From NCBI GenBank assembly GCA_002299125.1, contig DBNU01000133.1:1-5146 (forward strand): a stretch of 5,146 nt of DNA. The letters are read 5' to 3'. The DNA comes from Proteobacteria bacterium UBA664. GTDB taxonomy: Bacteria; Pseudomonadota; Gammaproteobacteria; UBA7966. Below the pieces are notes generated by a model. It ran no database searches and was not told the DNA's origin. It was given only the letters and a program-made list of their open reading frames with translations. Made by a program: the position numbers and the translations under genes. The stretch's first letter is position 1. The number at the start of each line of letters is the position of its first letter. Shown one piece after another: positions 1 through 5,146 of the stretch.

Positions 1-254
1 GTTACCGCTCGGTGTTCCGCAACCCTCCCGGAGCGTTTGCCGGGCTACTCATCGAATCCGCCGGCCTCAAGGGTCTCCGAATCGGCGGGGCACAGGTCAG
101 CGACCGCCATGCGAACTTCATCGTCAATGCAGCCGGCGCACGCGCCAGCGACATGGAGATCCTCATGCAGACGGTGATGGAGCGAGTGGAGGCCGCCCAC
201 GGCGTACGGCTGGTCCCCGAGGTTCGGGTCGTCGGCGAGTTCCAGCATGACTGA
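1..254 (+). CDS. murB: UDP-N-acetylenolpyruvoylglucosamine reductase (MurB), C-terminal part only
   Basis: MurB is the cytoplasmic FAD/NADPH enzyme that reduces UDP-GlcNAc-enolpyruvate to UDP-MurNAc, the second committed step of peptidoglycan precursor synthesis. Only the last 83 codons are visible; reading starts in frame at base 3 and the 5' part lies outside the window. Family motifs seen are SVFRNPPG at the start, GLKG...GGAQVS..HANFIVN in the middle and PEVRVVGE close to the end. By analogy with E. coli MurB (Ser229, Glu325), the Ser coded at 9-11 and the Glu of PEVR are the catalytic acid residues. The protein ends four residues after VVGEF begins (F-Q-H-D), like the shorter type II MurBs and unlike the extended E. 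coli tail. The residue before the catalytic Ser is Arg, where Gly is usual (GSxFxNP). The stop codon lies inside the start of ddl, so the two are probably co-translated. Confidence 0.95.
   Translation, partial: YRSVFRNPPGAFAGLLIESAGLKGLRIGGAQVSDRHANFIVNAAGARASDMEILMQTVMERVEAAHGVRLVPEVRVVGEFQHD
247..254 (+). promoter_or_regulatory. murB/ddl stop-start overlap
   Basis: The ddl ATG (247-249) lies before the murB TGA (252-254), giving an 8-nt overlap, ATGACTGA, read in two frames. Upstream there is only a weak purine-rich stretch, GGCGAG at 234-239. This arrangement suggests that ribosomes finishing murB re-initiate on ddl. The overlap is seen directly; coupling is inferred. Confidence 0.7.
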
Positions 255-1191
255 CGCATACGATCCACATCGCTTCGGACGGGTTGCCGTACTGATGGGC
301 GGCACGGCCGCCGAGCGCGAGATCTCGCTCCGGTCCGGTGCGGCGGTGCATGCCGCCCTCGCCCGCTCGGGGGTAGCAGCGGAGGCCGTTGATTTCCGCG
401 GTCGCGACGACCTCCTCGCGCTGGTGGGAAGTTTCGATCGTGTGTTCATCGTGGTGCATGGACGCGGCGGGGAAGATGGCTGCCTGCAGGGCGCACTGGA
501 GCTGCTTGGGCTCCCGTACACGGGCAGCGGCGTGCTCGCATCTGCGCTTGGCATGGACAAGGCGCGCTGCAAGCGCCTATGGCAAGGCTGTGGTCTGCCG
601 ACACCCGCCTGGATGCCACTCTGCGCAGACACACCCTTCAGCGCGGTGAACGACGCCCTCGCCGGTCCACCCTTCATGGTCAAGCCGGCGCGGGAGGGAT
701 CTTCGCTCGGAGTGTCACTGGTCACGGACGCAGCCAGTTACAGTGCGGCGCTCGGGGCCGCCTTCGCCCTGGACCCTCTGGTCTTTGCCGAGCAGTACAT
801 CCGCGGGCCCGAGTACACGGCGCCCGTGCTGCACGGGCGTGCTCTGCCGCTGGTCAGACTCGAACCCAAGCGGGCCTTCTACGACTACACCGCGAAATAC
901 CTCTCCAACGACACCGTCTACCATTGCCCCTCTGGCCTTTCAGCACAGGCAGAGGAGGCCGCCCAGACCCTTGCACTCGCAGCTTTCCACGCCCTCGGTT
1001 GCGCGGTGTGGGGACGCATCGACTGCATGCGCGACGAGCGGGGTCAGGTGTGGCTCATCGAGGCCAACACGGTGCCCGGCATGACCGAGCACAGCCTGTT
1101 GCCCATGGCAGCCCGGCAGGCCGGTATCGATTTCGATGCGCTGGTGCTCGGCATCCTGGCGACGACGCTGGCTACGGAGAAGCGCGCATGA
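247..1191 (+). CDS. ddl: D-alanine--D-alanine ligase (Ddl, DdlB type)
   Basis: This cytoplasmic ATP-grasp enzyme joins two D-Ala to give the dipeptide that MurF adds to the peptidoglycan stem. The 314-aa product is close to E. coli DdlB (306 aa) and begins with the same MTD. Motifs in order: VLMGGTAAERE (Glu23, equivalent to E. coli Glu15), HGRGGEDG (71-78), PYTGSG (90-95), MDK (103-105), Lys146 and EGSSLG (150-155) of the ATP-grasp loop, FYDYTAKY with Lys217 and Tyr218, GRID (Arg257, Asp259) and EANTVPGMTEHS (Glu272, Asn274, Ser283). These match E. coli Glu15, Ser150, Lys215, Tyr216, Arg255, Asp257, Glu270, Asn272 and Ser281 with a steady offset after the N-terminus, so the enzyme should be active. 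The ATG at 247 has only a weak GGCGAG upstream and overlaps the murB end by 8 nt, so translation is probably coupled. The end overlaps ftsQ by 4 nt. Confidence 0.98.
   Translation: MTDAYDPHRFGRVAVLMGGTAAEREISLRSGAAVHAALARSGVAAEAVDFRGRDDLLALVGSFDRVFIVVHGRGGEDGCLQGALELLGLPYTGSGVLASALGMDKARCKRLWQGCGLPTPAWMPLCADTPFSAVNDALAGPPFMVKPAREGSSLGVSLVTDAASYSAALGAAFALDPLVFAEQYIRGPEYTAPVLHGRALPLVRLEPKRAFYDYTAKYLSNDTVYHCPSGLSAQAEEAAQTLALAAFHALGCAVWGRIDCMRDERGQVWLIEANTVPGMTEHSLLPMAARQAGIDFDALVLGILATTLATEKRA
1176..1191 (+). promoter_or_regulatory. ftsQ ribosome binding site and ddl/ftsQ ATGA overlap
   Basis: GGAGA at 1176-1180 stands 7 nt before the ftsQ ATG (1188-1190). The ATG shares ATGA with the ddl stop TGA (1189-1191). 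This fixes the ftsQ start even though the same frame stays open far upstream through ddl. It is the classic geometry for translational coupling in dcw operons. Confidence 0.75.
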
Positions 1192-1988
1192 GGCCGCAGG
1201 CCCGTCGCCCGCTGACCACCACGGAGGCATCCCATCGCCGCCGCTGGCTGCCGGCCCTGCTGATGCTCGCCGGGGTCCTGACTGTGGTGGCACCGGTCTA
1301 TGTCGGCTGGGTGCTGTCCAACCCCAACGCCATGCCCGTGACGCACGTCGAGGTCCATGGCGATTTCCTGCACTCCGACACCGCTGCCCTGGGGGAAAGG
1401 ATCCAGCGCCTTACTGCCGGCAGTTTCCTGCTGCTCGACGTAAACGCCGTGCGCGATGAGCTGGAGGCTGATCCCTGGATCGCTGAGGTCTCCGTTCGGC
1501 GAGTGTGGCCCAATCGCATCGTCATCCATGTCCGCGAGCAGATCCCGGTCGCTCGCTGGAACGACGACTCCCTGGTCGCACGCTCCGGGGAGGTCTTCAC
1601 TCCGCCATCACTGGCCGGTTTCGAGAGTGGCTGGGCTCATCTGGGGGGGCCGTTCGGTACCGCACCGGAAGTGCTCGCGCGCTGGGATGAACTGAAGGCG
1701 CGTCTGGCACTGCTCGGTGTCGGAATCGATGGGGTCTATCTGTCGGATCGGCGTGCCTGGCACTTCCGGCTCGCGGGCGGGGGTCCCGAGGTCATCGTCG
1801 GGCGCCATCACTTCGACGAGCGACTGGAACGACTCCTCAACACCTTCAGCCCGGCGTTGACCCAGGGTGACATGCGTATTGCACGCATCGACCTGCGATA
1901 CCCAAATGGCTTCGCCGTTGCCTTCACCGACCGCGCAAAACTCGAACCGGGACGGCAGCAGGCTGCCGTGCTCTCGACTCTCCCCTGA
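1188..1988 (+). CDS. ftsQ: Cell division protein FtsQ
   Basis: FtsQ is a bitopic inner-membrane protein that connects early divisome parts to FtsB/FtsL and helps control septal peptidoglycan synthesis. The 266-aa product is close to E. coli FtsQ (276 aa). A basic cytoplasmic tail (residues 1-19, with HRRR before Trp20) leads into one membrane segment at about 20-43 (LPALLMLAGVLTVVAPVYVG). A periplasmic POTRA domain follows at about 50-120, starting VTHVEVHG and ending in PWIAEVSVRRVWPNRIVIHV. After it comes PVARWND, shared with E. coli (PIARWND), and the beta domain. IDLRYPNG near the end, with Tyr238, matches the E. coli DLRYDSG segment around Tyr248, part of the FtsB contact surface. The start is fixed by GGAGA and the ATGA overlap with ddl. 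A 16-nt gap leads to ftsA. Confidence 0.97.
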   Translation: MRPQARRPLTTTEASHRRRWLPALLMLAGVLTVVAPVYVGWVLSNPNAMPVTHVEVHGDFLHSDTAALGERIQRLTAGSFLLLDVNAVRDELEADPWIAEVSVRRVWPNRIVIHVREQIPVARWNDDSLVARSGEVFTPPSLAGFESGWAHLGGPFGTAPEVLARWDELKARLALLGVGIDGVYLSDRRAWHFRLAGGGPEVIVGRHHFDERLERLLNTFSPALTQGDMRIARIDLRYPNGFAVAFTDRAKLEPGRQQAAVLSTLP

Positions 1989-1992
1989 AGGG
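1987..1992 (+). promoter_or_regulatory. Probable ftsA ribosome binding site
   Basis: GAAGGG overlaps the ftsQ stop codon (1986-1988) and ends 12 nt before the ftsA ATG at 2005, a rather long spacing. No other start codon (ATG, GTG or TTG) occurs in frame in the codons just upstream, and the ATG is placed correctly ahead of the GLDIGTSK motif, so the start is well supported although the site is mediocre. Re-initiation after ftsQ is likely. Confidence 0.45.
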
Positions 1993-2004
1993 TATTCACT
2001 CGCC

Positions 2005-3258
2005 ATGGCACGCAGGCAGGACAAAGGACTCATCGTCGGTCTCGACATCGGCACCTCGAAAGTGGTGGCGCTGGTCGGCGAGCCGCTCGCGGATGGCGGC
2101 ATGGAAGTGATCGGCATCGGCTCCCATCCCTCGCGCGGTCTGCGCAAGGGCGCAGTGGTAGACATCGAATCGACGGTGCAATCCATTCAACGCGCGGTGG
2201 AAGAGGCCGAGCTCATGGCCGGTTGTCAGATTCAGTCCGTGTGCGCAGGCATCGCCGGCAGCCACATCCGCAGCTTCAATTCTCACGGCATCGTCGCGAT
2301 CCGCAACCGCGAAGTCGCGCAGGGCGATGTGGATCGCGTGATCGACGCGGCACGTGCCGTAGCCATCCCGGCTGACCAGCGCATCCTGCATGTACTCGCG
2401 CAGGAGTTCATAATCGATCAACAGGACGGCATCCGCGACCCTATCGGCATGGCCGGTGTCCGGCTGGAAGCCAACGTGCACATGGTTTCCGGTGCGACGG
2501 CCGCCGTGCAGAACATCGTCAAGTGTGTGCAGCGCTGCAACCTGAACGTCGATGACATCGTCCTGCAACAACTCGCCTCGGCCGAGGCGGTTCTGCTCGA
2601 CGATGAAAAGCATCTGGGCGTGTGTCTGGTGGACATCGGCGGTGGCACCACTGACATCGCGGTCTTTGTCGATGGTGCCGTCCAGCACACGGCGGTGATC
2701 CCGATCGCCGGTGATCAAGTGACGAATGACATCGCCGTCGCCCTGCGCACACCGACCCATCACGCCGAGGAGATCAAGGTCCGCTATGCCTGCGCCCTGA
2801 CTCAACTCGCGAACCCCGAGGAGAGCATCGAGGTGCCAAGCGTCGGAGATCGACCACCGCGCCGACTCGCGCGCCAGACGCTCGCCGAGGTGGTCGAGCC
2901 ACGCTACGAGGAGCTGTTCAGTCTCATCCAGGCAGAGCTCCGCCGCTCGGGTTTCCTGGAAAAGGTGGCGGCCGGCGGCGTGGTACTCACGGGGGGCAGT
3001 TCACGCATGGAAGGCGTCATCGATCTGGCCGAGGAGGTGTTTCACACCCAGGTGCGGCTCGGTGTTCCGCAGGGGGTGAGTGGCCTCGAGGATGCCCTGC
3101 GTAATCCCATCTACGCCACCGGCGTAGGACTGCTGCTGTTCGGCCAGCGCCACCCCGGCAGCCTTGCTCGAGTTTCGGTGGGCAGTCCAGGTGCCCGCGA
3201 AACCTCCATCCAGGATATCTGGGCACGCATGCGGGAATGGTTTCAGAAGAGCTTTTGA
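2005..3258 (+). CDS. ftsA: Cell division protein FtsA, actin-like membrane tether of the Z-ring
   Basis: FtsA is an actin-fold ATP-binding protein on the cytoplasmic face of the inner membrane. It anchors FtsZ filaments and recruits later divisome proteins. The 417-aa product matches E. coli FtsA (420 aa). Visible parts: phosphate-1 loop GLDIGTSKV (12-20); GLRKGAVVDIE (45-55); the 1C (SHS2-like) domain at about 85-165, with the typical RILHVLAQEFIID (126-138); phosphate-2 loop DIGGGTTDI (210-218); adenosine motif LTGGSSRMEG (from 328); and ATGVGLLLFG near the end. The last ~16 residues (IQDIWARMREWFQKSF) form an amphipathic helix like the E. coli membrane-targeting sequence, here following a flexible Ser/Gly/Pro-rich stretch. 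The ATG at 2005 gives the usual N-terminus. The gene ends in two consecutive in-frame stops, TGA TAA. It lies 16 nt after ftsQ and 65 nt before its partner gene ftsZ. Confidence 0.98.
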   Translation: MARRQDKGLIVGLDIGTSKVVALVGEPLADGGMEVIGIGSHPSRGLRKGAVVDIESTVQSIQRAVEEAELMAGCQIQSVCAGIAGSHIRSFNSHGIVAIRNREVAQGDVDRVIDAARAVAIPADQRILHVLAQEFIIDQQDGIRDPIGMAGVRLEANVHMVSGATAAVQNIVKCVQRCNLNVDDIVLQQLASAEAVLLDDEKHLGVCLVDIGGGTTDIAVFVDGAVQHTAVIPIAGDQVTNDIAVALRTPTHHAEEIKVRYACALTQLANPEESIEVPSVGDRPPRRLARQTLAEVVEPRYEELFSLIQAELRRSGFLEKVAAGGVVLTGGSSRMEGVIDLAEEVFHTQVRLGVPQGVSGLEDALRNPIYATGVGLLLFGQRHPGSLARVSVGSPGARETSIQDIWARMREWFQKSF

Positions 3259-3264
3259 TAACCC

Positions 3265-3284
3265 GTGCCGACGGCGGCACTTTT
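3265..3284 (+). terminator. Short hairpin with T-run between ftsA and ftsZ (possible attenuator)
   Basis: GTGCCG (3265-3270) and CGGCAC (3275-3280) form a perfect 6-bp GC-rich stem with a 4-nt loop, followed at once by TTTT. This is the shape of a weak intrinsic terminator just after the ftsA stop codons. The stem and T-run are short and ftsZ must be transcribed at high level, so full termination is unlikely. Partial attenuation, mRNA processing or 5'-end protection of an ftsZ message are alternatives, as is chance in GC-rich DNA. Confidence 0.3.
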
Positions 3285-3308
3285 CGACTCGGACAACTGC
3301 AACGCCTC

Positions 3309-3315
3309 AAGGAGG
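3309..3315 (+). promoter_or_regulatory. ftsZ ribosome binding site
   Basis: AAGGAGG is a full-strength Shine-Dalgarno sequence, 8 nt before the ATG at 3324. It decides the ftsZ start, because the reading frame is open upstream to a GTG at 3237 inside ftsA. It is the best ribosome binding site in the window, in keeping with the high FtsZ demand known in other bacteria. Confidence 0.9.
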
Positions 3316-3323
3316 AACGACTC

Positions 3324-4520
3324 ATGTTCGAACTGATGGACACCTGCAACCAGAACGCCGTGATCAAGGTGGTGGGCGTCGGCGGTGGCGGCGGCAACGC
3401 CGTCCAGCACATGCTCAATGCGAATGTCACTGGCGTTGACTTCATCTGCGCCAACACCGATGCCCAGGCCCTGAAGAACTGCCACACCCGCAACATCCTG
3501 CAGCTTGGTTCATCCGTCACCAAGGGCCTGGGTGCCGGTGCCAATCCGGAGACTGGCCGGCGCGCGGCGCTCGAGGACCGTGATCGCATCGCGGACATGC
3601 TGGAGGGATCGGATATGGTTTTCGTCACCGCCGGCATGGGCGGTGGCACTGGCACCGGTGCCGCACCGGTGGTCGCTCAGGTGGCGAAGGAGATGGGCAT
3701 CCTCACCGTCGCCGTGGTCACGCGCCCCTTCTCCTTCGAGGGCCGCAAGCGCGCCGACATCGCCGCCGAGGGCATCAAGGAACTCTCGCAGTTCTGCGAT
3801 TCGCTCATCACCATCCCGAACGAAAAGCTGCTGACGGTTCTCGGCAAGGGGATCAGCCTGCTCGAGGCCTTCAAGGCCGCCAACAACGTGCTGCTGGGCG
3901 CAGTGCAGGGGATCGCCGAACTCATCACCCGCCCGGGCCTCATCAACGTGGATTTCGCCGACGTGCGCACGGTGATGTCGGAGATGGGCATGGCCATGAT
4001 GGGCACGGGCGTCGGCACCGGCACCGATCGCGCCCACATCGCAGCGGAGGCGGCGATTTCGAGCCCCCTGCTGGAAGACGTGAATCTCTCCGGTGCCCGC
4101 GGCATCCTGGTGAACATCACCTCCGGCCTCGACATCACCATGGGCGAGTTCGAGGAGGTCGGCAACACGGTGAAGAAGTTCGCCTCCGACAGTGCCACGG
4201 TGGTCGTGGGTACCGTGATCGACCCGGACCTGGTCGACGAGGTTCGCGTGACGGTGGTGGCCACGGGCCTCGGACGGGATGTCCGCCGCGAGGAACAGAC
4301 GCAGGTGCGTCTGGTCCAGCCACAACCAGCCCCGGTGCAGGCACCGCCCGCGGTCGCCAACGGCGACTTCAGCTACGATCCTCCCGTGACAGTACGCGGC
4401 CGGGGAGCCACGTTGGAACGCGAGGAAATCACGCGCCGCGAGCCTCTGCCGACCACCGCACACCCGGCCTCGGCCGACTACCTCGATATCCCTGCCTTCC
4501 TGCGCCGGCAGGCGGACTGA
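3324..4520 (+). CDS. ftsZ: Cell division protein FtsZ (tubulin-like GTPase)
   Basis: FtsZ polymerises with GTP at mid-cell into the Z-ring that organises the divisome. The 398-aa product (E. coli 383) starts MFELMD, like E. coli MFEPME. Seen in order: GVGGGGGNAV (18-27) of the nucleotide-binding domain; the tubulin signature GGGTGTG at 106-112, the same numbering as E. coli; the T7 synergy loop NVDFADVRTVM (208-218), with Asp210 and Asp213 matching the catalytic E. coli Asp209 and Asp212; and a globular domain ending near residue 318. A Pro/Gln- and Arg/Glu-rich unstructured linker (about 318-384, somewhat longer than in E. coli) precedes the conserved tail DYLDIPAFLRRQAD (385-398), which binds FtsA, ZipA and other partners. 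The start is fixed by AAGGAGG and by homology. Upstream lies its membrane tether gene ftsA; downstream, after 151 nt, lies lpxC. Confidence 0.99.
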   Translation: MFELMDTCNQNAVIKVVGVGGGGGNAVQHMLNANVTGVDFICANTDAQALKNCHTRNILQLGSSVTKGLGAGANPETGRRAALEDRDRIADMLEGSDMVFVTAGMGGGTGTGAAPVVAQVAKEMGILTVAVVTRPFSFEGRKRADIAAEGIKELSQFCDSLITIPNEKLLTVLGKGISLLEAFKAANNVLLGAVQGIAELITRPGLINVDFADVRTVMSEMGMAMMGTGVGTGTDRAHIAAEAAISSPLLEDVNLSGARGILVNITSGLDITMGEFEEVGNTVKKFASDSATVVVGTVIDPDLVDEVRVTVVATGLGRDVRREEQTQVRLVQPQPAPVQAPPAVANGDFSYDPPVTVRGRGATLEREEITRREPLPTTAHPASADYLDIPAFLRRQAD

Positions 4521-4596
4521 GTCGGCCGAAGGCGGATATGCCGCGTGCCAGCGGACAGCAGATCGGGACAGGCCGGCGCTGGCGAAGGCCGACTTA
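4518..4596 (+). other. Possible folded RNA element at the ftsZ 3' end (three-way junction)
   Basis: Inverted repeats nest here. An outer stem pairs 4518-4527 (TGAGTCGGCC) with 4587-4596 (GGCCGACTTA), 10 bp with one G-U, and includes the ftsZ stop codon. Inside it, 4532-4535 (GCGG) pairs with 4541-4544 (CCGC) around a 5-nt loop, and 4547-4553 (GCCAGCG) pairs with 4577-4583 (CGCTGGC). Together they would make a compact three-way junction. No T-run follows, so it is not an obvious intrinsic terminator. The pairings are read directly from the sequence; folding and function are inferred, and GC-rich DNA often yields chance stems. Confidence 0.35.
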
Positions 4597-4604
4597 CCGC
4601 ACTG

Positions 4605-4633
4605 TTATCGCCCTGCAACATCCGTGTGATATT
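4605..4633 (+). promoter_or_regulatory. Candidate lpxC promoter (sigma-70 type)
   Basis: TTATCG (4605-4610) could serve as a weak -35 box (3 of 6). After a 17-nt spacer comes GATATT (4628-4633) as -10 box (4 of 6), preceded by the extended -10 dinucleotide TG at 4625-4626. Transcription would start near 4640, leaving a leader of about 30 nt before the lpxC GTG. This is the most AT-rich spot in the gap. In E. coli lpxC also has its own promoter after ftsZ. The boxes are imperfect, so the call is tentative. Confidence 0.35.
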
Positions 4634-4659
4634 GTCCGTCCCGGAAAATTCTGCCCGGT

Positions 4660-4664
4660 GGAGG
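4660..4664 (+). promoter_or_regulatory. lpxC ribosome binding site
   Basis: GGAGG ends 7 nt before a GTG at 4672. This strong site supports the GTG as start, and the resulting N-terminus MIRQRTLKN matches MIKQRTLKR of E. coli LpxC exactly in length. Confidence 0.85.
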
Positions 4665-4671
4665 CAACTGC

Positions 4672-5146
4672 GTGATCAGACAGCGCACATTGAAGAATGT
4701 GATCCGTGCCACAGGAGTCGGTCTGCACAGCGGACGCAAGGTGTACCTGACCCTCCGACCGGCACCGCCCAACACCGGCATCGTCTTCCGTCGCGTGGAT
4801 CTGGACCCCGTGGTCGAGATCCCCGCCCGGGCTGAATTCGTGAGTGACACGCTGCTCTCCACCAGCCTGACGGCCCAAGGGGCGACTGTCTCCACAGTCG
4901 AGCACCTGCTTTCGGCCTTTGCCGGCATGGGCATCGACAACGCCTGCGTCGACCTCAGTGCGCCTGAAGTCCCGATAATGGATGGCAGCGCCTCGCCTTT
5001 CGTCTTCCTCATCCAGTCCGCCGGCATCGAGCCGCAGAATGCCGCCAAGCGTTTCGTGCGCATCCGGCGCCCGGTGGAGGTGGTCGAAGGCGACAAATGG
5101 GCCCGCTTTGAACCCTTCGAGGGCTTCAAGGTGGCCTTCGCCATCG
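4672..5146 (+). CDS. lpxC: UDP-3-O-acyl-N-acetylglucosamine deacetylase (LpxC), N-terminal part
   Basis: LpxC is the cytoplasmic zinc enzyme that removes the acetyl group from UDP-3-O-acyl-GlcNAc, the committed step of lipid A synthesis and a well-known antibacterial target. The window holds 158 complete codons plus one base of a family that is usually about 300 aa, so the gene runs off the 3' edge. Motifs: MIRQRTLKN at the start, ATGVGLHSG (13-21), LTLRPAPPNTG (26-36), STVEHLLSA (74-82) with Glu77 and zinc ligand His78 (E. coli Glu78, His79), PEVPIMDGSASPF (ending at 110) and GDKWARFEPFEGFKV close to the window end. Ser63 replaces E. coli Cys63, as I recall for Pseudomonas LpxC. The other zinc ligands (E. 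coli His238, Asp242) lie outside the window. The GTG start is fixed by GGAGG and homology. The 151-nt gap after ftsZ may hold its own promoter. Proteolytic control by FtsH, known in E. coli, depends on the C-terminus and cannot be judged. Confidence 0.98.
   Translation, partial: MIRQRTLKNVIRATGVGLHSGRKVYLTLRPAPPNTGIVFRRVDLDPVVEIPARAEFVSDTLLSTSLTAQGATVSTVEHLLSAFAGMGIDNACVDLSAPEVPIMDGSASPFVFLIQSAGIEPQNAAKRFVRIRRPVEVVEGDKWARFEPFEGFKVAFAI

Noticed and set aside
579..1187. Upstream extension of the ftsQ frame through ddl
   Set aside because: The frame is open but overlaps the conserved core of ddl. The extension is a low-complexity Arg-rich shadow, and the ATG at 1188 has a good ribosome binding site and gives the normal FtsQ N-terminus.
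1996..2805. Open frame of 269 codons on the - strand opposite ftsA
   Set aside because: It is antisense to conserved ftsA, has no recognisable motif and has a composition typical of a shadow frame.
7..3071. Exact 15-nt match between 7-21 (murB) and 3057-3071 (ftsA)
   Set aside because: Both copies lie within conserved coding sequence, read in different frames. There is no third copy or flanking structure, so it is most likely coincidence in GC-rich DNA.
3255..3284. TTGATA at 3255-3260 as -35 box of an ftsZ promoter
   Set aside because: The -35 match is good (5 of 6), but nothing resembling TATAAT lies 16-18 nt downstream. The region there is the hairpin and T-run.
3237..3323. N-terminally extended FtsZ starting at a GTG inside ftsA
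   Set aside because: The frame is open, but the ATG at 3324 has AAGGAGG at ideal spacing and yields an N-terminus that aligns with E. coli FtsZ. The extension has no homologous counterpart that I know.
3510..4463. Long open frame (317 codons) on the - strand opposite ftsZ
   Set aside because: It lies fully antisense to an unmistakable ftsZ. Its protein is rich in His, Arg, Ala, Gly and Asp, as expected from reading GC-rich codons backwards, and shows no family motif. High GC content leaves few stops on the opposite strand.
4545..4835. Small open frame on the + strand over the ftsZ-lpxC gap
   Set aside because: It runs out of frame into the conserved start of lpxC, has no convincing ribosome binding site and no recognisable motif.

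Overview
The window is a stretch of the division and cell wall (dcw) gene cluster of a GC-rich Gram-negative bacterium. All genes are on the + strand, in the order murB (3' end), ddl, ftsQ, ftsA, ftsZ, lpxC (5' end). Three things point to a gammaproteobacterium. The FtsZ tail (YLDIPAFLRRQAD) is almost identical to that of E. coli. LpxC follows ftsZ directly. The FtsQ, Ddl and LpxC sequences align readily with their E. coli and Pseudomonas counterparts. In E. coli and Pseudomonas murB lies elsewhere, so its position between the (unseen) murC side and ddl suggests a deeper-branching gammaproteobacterial group such as Chromatiales- or Xanthomonadales-like organisms. That placement is an inference.

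Layout: positions 1-254 hold the last 83 codons of murB. It overlaps ddl (247-1191) by 8 nt, and ddl overlaps ftsQ (1188-1988) by the 4-nt ATGA. A 16-nt gap leads to ftsA (2005-3258). A 65-nt gap with a small hairpin and a strong Shine-Dalgarno sequence leads to ftsZ (3324-4520). A 151-nt gap then leads to lpxC (4672 to beyond the window end). This last gap holds a possible folded RNA element that takes in the ftsZ stop codon, and a plausible lpxC promoter.

The genes link peptidoglycan precursor synthesis to septum formation and outer-membrane synthesis. MurB makes UDP-MurNAc and Ddl makes the D-Ala-D-Ala cap of the stem peptide. FtsZ forms the cytokinetic ring, FtsA tethers it to the membrane, and FtsQ links to the late divisome (FtsB/FtsL). 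LpxC commits UDP-acyl-GlcNAc to lipid A.

I see no mobile element, CRISPR array, tRNA, rRNA or unknown gene. All six genes look intact where visible, with their key residues present. The points worth a second look are the two intergenic structures and an Arg beside the catalytic Ser of MurB. I found no sign of an undescribed system here.
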